Of a DNA stretch of 6,018 bases, positions 1 to 6,018 are shown one piece after another. Source of the DNA: an uncultured Myxococcales bacterium. Its GTDB lineage: Bacteria; Myxococcota_A; Bradymonadia; Bradymonadales; Bradymonadaceae. The notes beneath the pieces were generated by a model. That model did no database searches. It had not been told where the DNA came from and saw nothing but the letters and a program-made list of their open reading frames with translations. Within the stretch, counting starts at the first letter, position 1. Every line of letters begins with the position of its first letter. A program made the translations under genes and the position numbers. The stretch covers positions 1-6,018 of the forward strand of contig CAJXPN010000308.1 in the NCBI GenBank assembly GCA_913058025.1. The letters run 5' to 3'.

Positions 1-44
1 CACAGAGTAGATCGTCGGCAGCGTCAGATGTGTATAAGAGACAG
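1..44 (+). other. Synthetic tagmentation adapter at left end (not biological)
   Basis: Positions 12-44 match the Illumina Nextera Read 1 transposase adapter, including the 19-base Tn5 mosaic end at 26-44. Positions 4-11 (AGAGTAGA) match an i5 index that I recall as N504/S504, and 1-3 (CAC) fit the end of the P5-side primer. The same 44 bases return as a reverse complement at the other end of the window. This is library-construction sequence and should be trimmed. It is not a transposon terminus, and it supplies artificial codons to the minus-strand gene that runs into it. Confidence 0.97.
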
Positions 45-45
45 G

Positions 46-774
46 GACGCGCAGGGCTTCGTCGATGGTGGAGGCCTGTGAGAGGACGGCGTCACCGGCG
101 ACGCCGACGGGTATGCCGGAGAGGTCGAGCTTCGAGACGACGTGCCGGTGGACGGCGAGCGTGAGGCCGGCAGAGTTCATGCCGGTGAAGCCGGCGTTCC
201 AGCGCCCCGCGGAGCCGACGCCGAGGTAGTCGAGGCCACCGAGCGGTTGGTGGAAGGTGACGGTGGCGTAGCGCTCCCAGTAGCCGACTCCGACGGAGTC
301 GAGGTTGAGCGCGTGGAGGACGCCGGCCTCCGAGCGCGCGATGGCGCTTGTGCAGCCGAAGGGGGCGGCGCCGAGGCCGCGGCCGCGGCGCGCGTTCGCG
401 GCGGTGAGCCAGAGGAAGGTCTCGGGCATCAGGAGGGCGCGGAAGTAGGTGGAGGGGGGCACGCCGGAGGAGTCGGAGAGTGCGTAGACGAGATCACGCC
501 ACGGGTCGGGGAGCGCTTCGCGGAGCTTGCGCGTGGCGAGCTGGTATGCGCCCAAGTCGAGGGTGCGGGCGAAGCGGCGGGACGAGGAGTTCGACGCGGC
601 CGCGCCGAGGTAGCGGGCGAGGAATGGGACGACGCCGCGCGTGATCGCGTCGCGCATGCGCTCGCCGACGTCTCGGCCGCGCGCGGAGAGCGCGCCCTGG
701 GTGTTCAGGAAGCGGAGGTCTCCGGCGGGCGAGGTGACGCGCCCGGAGGCCGCGTCGGACTCCGGGTAGATCAT
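46..774 (-). CDS. C45-family autoproteolytic acyltransferase/hydrolase, N-terminal part (3'-truncated)
   Basis: Reading the minus strand from ATG at 774-772 gives 243 genomic codons with no stop before the adapter. Residues ~18-45 (from DLRFLNTQGAL, with RGRDVGERM) resemble the start of the C45 domain, where a G-R-x-x-G-E type motif is usual. The core is GCTSAIA with Cys141 as likely Ntn nucleophile, NLD at 157-159, then WNAGFTG and MNSAGLTLAVHRH at ~192-211. Asp159 lies 18 residues after Cys141, the same spacing I recall for Cys103/Asp121 of Penicillium acyl-CoA:6-APA acyltransferase. Family members cleave themselves just before the Cys and then hydrolyse or transfer amide-linked acyl groups. 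The substrate here cannot be told. Family proteins usually have about 350-430 residues, so the C-terminal third is missing. ATG 774 is chosen because the domain starts soon after; GTG 792 and TTG 846 (with GAGG at 852-855) are alternatives. I see no clear signal peptide. The gene is divergent from the lipoprotein gene. Confidence 0.82.
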
Positions 775-910
775 GAAGGGGGACGGGGACACGCCCGGCC
801 AGGAGCGGGCCGAGCGGGTGGGCGTCGATGGGGGGAGTTGAGCCAAGGAGACCTCGTGCCTTCATGGGACGCGTGGAGGCGTCGAGGGGTCGATGAGTCG
901 GAGCCAAGAC

Positions 911-941
911 ATCCTATTGGGGAGGGGCGGTGTGGCGTCAA
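911..941 (-). promoter_or_regulatory. Possible sigma70-type promoter for the C45 hydrolase gene
   Basis: On the minus strand, TTGACG (941-936) matches the -35 consensus at 5 of 6 bases. TAGGAT (916-911) matches the -10 consensus at 4 of 6. The spacer is 19 bases, longer than the usual 16-18, so this is tentative. Transcription would begin near 904, giving a leader of about 130 bases to ATG 774 or about 58 bases to TTG 846. Confidence 0.3.
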
Positions 942-968
942 GGGCCACCGGGGCGCGGGCAGGCTCGC

Positions 969-1034
969 TTGCAATGAACGAGGGGCTGGAATAGTCTTCG
1001 CCTCAGGTGAAAGAGCCGCAAAACAAGACATGAT
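969..1034 (+). promoter_or_regulatory. Weak promoter candidates for the lipoprotein gene
   Basis: Two weak sigma70-like pairs can be drawn. TTGCAA (969-974) with TAGTCT (992-997) has a 17-base spacer. GTGAAA (1007-1012) with CATGAT (1029-1034) has a 16-base spacer. Each hexamer matches the consensus at only three or four positions. The second lies in the least GC-rich part of the intergenic region and would give a leader of about 100 bases containing the 1063-1077 hairpin. Neither is convincing alone. Confidence 0.2.
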
Positions 1035-1126
1035 CAGTCACATAGAGCCGCTGCTGCGCGGTCTGGCGAGAGGCCAGGTAGCGAGCACAACGGACCATAA
1101 GAGAGGCGAGTCGAATGGGCAGTTTC

Positions 1127-1134
1127 AGGAAGGA
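1127..1134 (+). promoter_or_regulatory. Shine-Dalgarno that favours the ATG at 1139
   Basis: AGGAAGGA (1127-1134) ends four bases before ATG 1139, and its first AGGA lies eight bases before that ATG, so one of the two repeats is well placed. The upstream in-frame ATG at 1115 has a weaker AGAGG at 1102-1106. The 1139 start also gives a compact lipoprotein signal peptide beginning MRRLAPW, while 1115 would add eight residues including an acidic one. Confidence 0.6.
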
Positions 1135-1138
1135 ATTC

Positions 1139-4100
1139 ATGAGGCGTCTGGCGCCCTGGATCAGCGCGGCGAGTGTCGCGCTGGTGGCGTCGGCGTGCAG
1201 CCCGACTCCCGAGGAAGACCCCTGTGAGGGCGTCGTCTGCGAGTCTGGCGTGTGCTCAGGGGGCGAGTGCGTGAACCCGCGTGACTGCGAGGGAGACACG
1301 AGCGCGTGCCTCCCAGGTTACGAGTGCAACGAGTCGGACGCGTGCGAGGCGACCTTCGCCTGTGACGACGACGGGGCGTGCGCGCGAGGCGAGTGCGCCG
1401 ACGGAGCGTGCGTGAACCCCGAGACGTGCGCGGAGGACATCAACTGCGCGGCCGACTCGTACTGTCAGGACGGCTCGTGCGTGACGGACCTGTGCTTCGG
1501 CAACGATGACGTGTGCGCGCGAGGAGTGTGCGAGCGGACGACCGGCTCGTGCGTGAACCCCGAGACGTGCGCGGCGGACGGCGACTGCGTGGAGGGGACC
1601 GCGTGTTACGACGGGACCTGCTCGACCGACGAGGAGATCTGCGACGCGCTCGACTGTCAGCGCGGCGTGTGCGACGCGGACGCCAAGGCCTGCGTGGACG
1701 CGCAGGACTGCCAGGGCGACGACGCGTTGTGCCTGGATGGAGACTACTGCGACGGCGCGTCGTGTGAGGAGAACTCGTGCGACGCGGGCATGGTCACCTG
1801 CCCCCGCGGCGAGTGCGATCCGAGCGCGGGCGAGTGCGTCAATCCGAGCACGTGCGCGGCGAGCGAGGACTGCCTCGCGATGAACGTCTGCCTGGCCGGC
1901 GCGTGTGTGCCGCAGGCGGACGCCTGCGGCGCGCAGGCCTGCATCGGCAACCAGGAGTGCACCTACGACGCGGCGAACCTCTCGGCCTCGTGCGAAGAGA
2001 GCACGAGCGGCTGCGCCAACGCGGTCGACTGCCTGGGAGACCGGGTGTGCCGCACGGGTCAGTGCTCCGACCCGAGCGCGACCTGCGTCGAGGACGGCAA
2101 CGAGGACAACGACGACGCGGCGAGCGCGACGACGTACGGCGACGCGGTCGTCGGGAAGTCGGTCCTGGCGCGAGCGTGCGGAGACGACGCGGACATCTTC
2201 GTCGTGGACACGGCAGACGCGGAGGTCCCGGGGCAGCTGGTCATCGAGCTCGAGATCGCGCGTGAGGACGTGGGCCTGGGCCTGCTCGAGGTCTCGCTCA
2301 CGAACGGCGACGGCTCGGTGGCGTTGGGGACGACGCAGACGGACGCCGACGGGCGAGCGCGGCTCAAGCAGCGCATCTCGTTCGCGACGCGCGTCCCATA
2401 CAACATCTCGGTGCGCGGCGTCGCGGGCCTGAGCACGGACGGCGTGGACTACAGGTTGTTCGCGCAGGTCGTGCCGGAGCTCGTGGTCACTGCGTGTGAG
2501 AACGCCGACGTGCTCGCCGAGGGTGTGACCGAGTCGAGCACCACGCTCAGCGGCGCCAGCCTTCAGATGAGCGCCGCGTGCGCGGACTCGACGGGGACCA
2601 TCCCCGAGGACACGTGGCTCATCGAGCTCGACGAGCCCAGCTTCGTGACCGTGACGGTCTCCCCCCAGGGTGGAGTCGACCTCGCGGTGAGCATCCGTGA
2701 GGAGTGCGTGAACGCCTCGAGCGAGGCGTCGTGCAGCGACGCGGGAGACGAGGGAGGGCGTGAGGTCACGACCGCCCTGCTCTCCGCGGGCACCCACGCG
2801 GTCGTCGTCCAGGCACCGAACGTGGCGAACACGGGCGGGTCGTACAGCATCAGCTACTCGGCGGCCCCGACGATCTGCGGCCCCGACTACGCGGTGTGTG
2901 GCGATCAGGACACCGCCCAGGCCTGCAGCGCGAACGGCACCAGCGTCGTCGACGTGGAGTGCGGCGCGCGCGGTTGCGACGCGAACACCGGCCGCTGCGC
3001 GCGCCTCGACGGCGACGTCTGCAGCCAGCCCGTCCTCGTCGACGCGTCGGCGGGAGTCTTCACGGGAGAGGTCGTCTGGAACGACCTCTCGAACGCCTAC
3101 GCGATCGCGGGAGGCGGCTGCCTCCAGGACGACGGAAACGGCGGCGTGCTGCCCGTGTCCGGCCCCGACAGCGCGTACCAGGTCACGGTCCCGGCCGGTC
3201 AGGCCGTGCGCGCCACGCTCGACTACTCGGGGCGAGACGTCGCGCTCTACGCCGTCACCTCGTGCGACGCGCTCAACTCGACGTGCCTCTCCGGTCAGAA
3301 CACCACGACCAACCGTGACGAGACGCTCTACTGGAAGAACGACGAGGCCACCGCGCAGGACATCTTCATCATCGCCGACGTCGCCGACGCGCCCGTCTAC
3401 AACTCCAGCGACATCGAGATCGAGGTCGCCGACGTGATCTGCGACCCGCTCGTCTTCACGTGCGGCACGAACGCCGCGGGCGACCCGACCAGCAAGGAGT
3501 GCGACCAGTTCGGCTTCGACTACGCGAGCGAGTCGGTCTGCAACTACGGCTGCGACGGCGCCACTGGGTTCTGTAACCCCCCCACGAACGACGCATGCGG
3601 TGGGGCGATCGCGCTGACCTCCGGCGTGCCCGTGACCGCCGACATCGGCGACTTCATCTCCGACCACCCGCTGACCACGGGAGAGTGCACGGGCTTCCCG
3701 ACGAGCGGACCCGACGCGGTCTACTCGTTCACTGCGAACCAGGACGACGTGGTCACGGTCGACTTCGCGTCGCCCTTCGACGGCGCGGTCTGGGTCAGCC
3801 AGTCCTGCGACGCGGCCGGCCAGATCGGCTCCTGCCTCCAGGGCATCGACGGCGTGGGAACGAACGCGACCGAGGTGCTCGAGTTCGTCGCGCCCTCGAC
3901 GGGCACATACTTCGTGACGGTGCTCGCGTTCACGAGGACCTCCGGCGCGTTCACGCTCACGGCGGACGTCCGCCCGCGCGAGTGCACCCCGGGTGACGCG
4001 TTCACTTGCGCCTCGGGTTCAGACCTCCAGTTCTGCACCGACAAGGGCCTCTTCCAGACCTACACGTGCCAGACGACCTGCACCGCGGGCGCCTGCGACG

Positions 4101-5974
4101 CGCCCAGCGGCGACCTCTGCATCGACCCGTTCAAGCTCACGGGTCCCAGCGGCCAGCTCGCCGCGCAGAGCTTCGGCGCCAAGTCCAACAACGACGTCGA
4201 GCTCGACCCGGGCCGCCATGGCGGCTGCTTCGTCGACAGCGGCCAGCGCTCCGACGGCGTCGAGGACGTCTTCGCGCTCGACCTGGCCGCGGGCGACCTG
4301 CTCGAGGTCACGCTCACGACGACGGCCGCGAACACGCACCTGTTCATCTTCGAGGACTGCCTGCGCGCTGACACGTGCTTGACCAACCTCCCCTTCCAGG
4401 CCGGCGGCACGGCGCGCCACTACGCGGACGTCGCCAAGACGGTCACCGTCGTGGTGGACTACCGCGGCACGACCCCTCCCAACGCGACCTACGACCTCGA
4501 CTGGTCGGTGAGCCAGGGCTCGGCGTGCGTGGCCGGTGAGGCCTTCTGTCAGGACGCCACGACCGTGGCGCGCTGCAGCGAAGACGGCACCTCCGTCGTG
4601 AGCACGCAGGCGTGCTCGGCGGGCTGCTTCGGCGGCGCGTGCGAGGTCGATCTCGCCGTCAACGACGTCTGCGCGGATGCGCAGGCGGCGGCCTCCATCG
4701 GCGACGGCGTCACGGTCTACGGGACCTACGACGTGCTCCAGAACAGCGTCGACATGGGCGCGAGCAACTGCTCCGGCGGAGCGACTGCTGGCCCCGACCT
4801 GCTCTACAAGGTGAACGTCCCCGCGGGGCAGCTGCTGCGCGCCGAGGCGATCTCGTTCGGCAAGGAGTCGGCGGTCGTCTACGCGTTCCGCGACTGCGCC
4901 GACGCGGCCGGGAGCTGCGTGGCGGGCTCGGGCGAGTCAGGGACCCCCCCGAGCGCCGAGCTCCTCTACCTGAACACGGGCACGACCGACGAGGACCTCA
5001 TCGTGGGCCTCGACAGCCGCTTCGCGACGGCCGACGAGCCGTTCGGCCTGAGCATCGGCGTCTCGGCGCCCGAGTGCTCACCAGGCACCCAGCGGTGCGC
5101 GGCCAACGGCACCGACGTCGACATCTGCGGGATCTTCGGGCTCTATGAGCCGACCACGTGCGCGAACGGTTGCGGCTCCGGGAGCTGCACCACGCCCGAC
5201 GGCGGGAGCTGCGCGGAGTCGATCGAGCTCGGCCGCTCCGGCGGCACGCTCACCGACGTGGCGTGGCCCTCGGGCAACGACTCGACGCTGAGCCGCGGGC
5301 GCACGGGCGCCTGCCTCCTCGAGGCGAGCACGGCCGGGCGAGAGGTCTTCTACAGGATCTCGCTCAACGCCGGAGAGATGCTCACGGCCCAGCTCGACAC
5401 GCTCTACCCCGACACCCACGTCTACATCCTGCCGACCTGCGGCGCCGGGGATCAGTGCCTGAGCGCGACCGCGGGCGAAGGCGACGGGTCGACGCTCGTG
5501 CGTTACGTCGCCCCGACGGCCCAGGAGGTCCGCGTCGTCGTGGACACCGAGGGCGCCGACGACGACGACCGCTTCGACCTGACCTGGTCGATTCAGGCGG
5601 GCCGCGCGTGTGCCCCCAACCAGTCACGCTGCATCAGCGCGACCTCGGTGGGCGTGTGTGACGTCGACGGCATCGTCGAGACGCCGTACGCATGTGACAA
5701 CGCGTGCTCGAACGGCGCCTGCACGGCCAACCCTGGCGCGCGAGACCTGTGCGCGGACTCGGCTGCGTTGCCTCCGCTCACGGGCGGCACCGTGGTGTAT
5801 GGCTCCTTCGGCCAGTTCACCACCAACGACATCGAGCTCCCGACCACGGGAAGCTGCGTGTCGCTCGCGACCGACGGCGACGACGCCTTCTACGGCGTGA
5901 TCGTCCCGGCTGGCGACACGCTCCGCGCGACGCTGACCTCGTACGACAGCGAGCGCATGGCGCTCTACCTCATC
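1139..5974 (+). CDS. Giant cysteine-rich multi-module surface lipoprotein with PPC-like repeats (3'-truncated)
   Basis: There are at least 1612 residues (numbered from ATG 1139; eight more if ATG 1115 is used). Residues 1-19 are a signal peptide (MRR, hydrophobic core, lipobox VASA|C) with lipidated Cys20 followed by Ser, not the Asp that retains E. coli lipoproteins in the inner membrane. Residues 29-309 are six 8-Cys repeats. Residues 321-448 form a PPC-like beta domain starting NEDNDDAASA and containing DDADIFVVD. Seven 4-Cys beta modules follow (from 453, ~621, 813, 987, 1169, 1351 and 1529), several with GPDxxYxxxVPAGxxLRA-type cores and separated by six 6-Cys linkers. I count about 113 cysteines. 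Lysine is scarce and Asp/Glu abundant. PPC domains usually accompany secreted enzymes, but none is visible here. An adhesin, stalk or scaffold role is inference. Codons after 5974 (LSLIRI and the TGA at 5993-5995) are adapter, so the eighth beta domain of the repeat region is cut and the true C-terminus is unknown. Confidence 0.9.
1223..2065 (+). repeat. Six tandem 8-cysteine protein repeats (~47 residues each)
   Basis: Six units begin at Cys29, 75, 119, 168, 214 and 263 of the lipoprotein, spaced 44-49 residues apart, and the last cysteine is Cys309. Every unit has exactly eight cysteines, with consensus C-x(2-6)-C-x(2-4)-C-x(4-8)-C then VNPxTC, D-x-DC, and two more Cys near DGxC. The even count in each unit suggests four internal disulfides per unit (inference). 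The pattern is EGF/tenascin-like in density but not a strict EGF signature. Units 2 and 3 are the most alike and share a 27-bp exact DNA match. Unit 6 is the most diverged. Confidence 0.85.
1407..1574 (+). repeat. 27-bp exact direct repeat, 141-bp period
   Basis: Positions 1407-1433 and 1548-1574 are identical and lie 141 bp (47 codons) apart, in the same reading frame. They encode the CVNPETCA core of 8-Cys units 2 and 3. Sequence on either side diverges at the DNA level while keeping the cysteine spacing. This is consistent with a recent unit duplication or local gene conversion. Confidence 0.85.
2876..5974 (+). repeat. Array of ~182-residue ten-cysteine units (6-Cys linker + 4-Cys beta module)
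   Basis: Six linkers start at Cys580, 768, 949, 1130, 1313 and 1491, with spacings of 188, 181, 181, 183 and 178 residues. Each has six cysteines; linkers C to F fit C-x(6-7)-C-x(8-9)-C-x(10-12)-C-x3-C-x4-C, while A and B are variants. Each is followed by a beta-rich module with four cysteines: one in a D-x-C start, one in a G-x-C before the GPDxxY-like core, and two flanking a loop (such as DCLRADTC). Module start cysteines are 628, 820, 994, 1178, 1358 and 1538. The module at 453-577 has the same four cysteines but no preceding linker. The final module is cut at the fragment end. From 987 on, modules alternate between two subtypes. Confidence 0.85.
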
Positions 5975-6018
5975 CTGTCTCTTATACGCATCTGACGCTG
6001 CCGACGATCTACTCTGTG
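5975..6018 (-). other. Synthetic tagmentation adapter at right end (not biological)
   Basis: This is the reverse complement of 1-44: mosaic end at 5975-5993, rest of the Read 1 adapter to 6007, index complement TCTACTCT at 6008-6015, then GTG. There is one difference: 5988 is G where the adapter has A. It encodes the last six residues and the stop codon of the apparent lipoprotein ORF, which are therefore artificial. Confidence 0.97.

Larger units (their letters stand above)
775..1138. other. Divergent intergenic region
   Basis: This ~364-base stretch separates the divergent C45-hydrolase and lipoprotein genes. It is less GC-rich than the genes, most clearly around 1005-1050. Short open frames cross it on the minus strand, but their products are Pro/Arg/Ser-rich without recognisable motifs, and I do not regard them as genes. 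It holds weak promoter candidates in both directions and a perfect 5-bp stem with a 5-base loop at 1063-1077 (CTGGC/GCCAG, extendable by G-U pairs), which would lie in the lipoprotein leader. I see no tRNA, riboswitch or strong terminator. Part of 775-846 may code if the hydrolase starts at TTG 846. Confidence 0.6.

Noticed and set aside
494..907. 137-residue minus-strand open frame that could be an upstream or frameshifted part of the hydrolase
   Set aside because: It overlaps the C45 frame in another phase, is Arg/Pro-rich, and has no hydrophobic signal or C45 motif; the C45 frame is intact without it.
958..974. Sigma54-like GG...GC element (GGCA ... TTGC) upstream of the lipoprotein
   Set aside because: GG and GC are separated by 11 bases instead of the required 10, and flanking bases fit poorly.
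771..1031. 86-residue minus-strand open frame in the intergenic region
   Set aside because: Pro/Ser/Arg-rich with no motif, lies mostly in non-coding-looking sequence and ends where the hydrolase starts; too little to call a gene.
1029..1040. TGATCA palindrome with partial outer symmetry as operator
   Set aside because: Six bases of perfect symmetry are expected by chance; the outer arms are out of register.
1063..1077. Hairpin CTGGC-GAGAG-GCCAG as terminator
   Set aside because: Only a 5-bp stem with no following T run, and it lies upstream of a gene start; mentioned only as possible leader structure.
142..1227. 361-residue plus-strand open frame over the left region
   Set aside because: Gly/Ala/Glu/Arg-rich translation without domains; it lies opposite a minus-strand frame with clear C45 motifs and overlaps the lipoprotein start. 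It is a high-GC shadow.
1256..3667. 803-residue minus-strand open frame opposite the lipoprotein
   Set aside because: Low-complexity Arg/Val/Ala sequence. The plus strand has a signal peptide, Shine-Dalgarno and regular cysteine spacing over the same bases.
1..6018. Transposon with 44-bp terminal inverted repeats
   Set aside because: The repeats are synthetic adapter containing the Tn5 mosaic end and an index, and no transposase is encoded.

Overview
The window looks like one complete assembled fragment rather than a slice of a longer replicon. Both ends carry a synthetic tagmentation adapter (1-44 and, as its reverse complement, 5975-6018), so the biological sequence is 45-5974. It is high-GC bacterial DNA with strongly GC-biased third codon positions. 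The protein types (a very large, cysteine-rich, PPC-domain lipoprotein and a C45-type Ntn hydrolase) are typical of Myxococcota or related former Deltaproteobacteria, but the genus cannot be read from the sequence.

Layout: there are two divergent genes, each cut by a fragment end. On the minus strand, 46-774 is the N-terminal ~243 residues of a C45-family (acyl-CoA:6-aminopenicillanic-acid acyltransferase-like) autoproteolytic amide hydrolase. It has no stop in the window because it runs into the adapter, so a caller that requires complete ORFs misses it. Positions 775-1138 form a less GC-rich divergent intergenic region with weak promoter candidates for both genes, a short hairpin and a good Shine-Dalgarno. 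On the plus strand, 1139-5974 encodes at least 1612 residues of a surface lipoprotein. Its apparent C-terminus and stop codon are adapter sequence, so the real protein is longer.

The lipoprotein is almost entirely repeats. After a lipobox (Cys20) come six tandem ~47-residue units with exactly eight cysteines each (residues 29-309). A classical PPC-like beta domain follows (321-448), then seven ~125-145-residue beta modules with four cysteines each. These seven are separated by six ~40-residue linkers with exactly six cysteines each, giving a ten-cysteine unit of about 182 residues that repeats to the end of the fragment. From the fifth module onward the beta modules alternate between two subtypes, suggesting duplication of a two-module block of about 360 residues. 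No catalytic domain is visible.

Functional reading (inference): the plus-strand product is a long, heavily disulfide-bonded, acidic protein anchored in the membrane by lipid and extending outside the cytoplasm, probably as an adhesin, stalk or scaffold. The minus-strand product hydrolyses or transfers an amide-linked acyl group on an unknown substrate. The sequence does not tie the two genes functionally beyond their shared upstream region.
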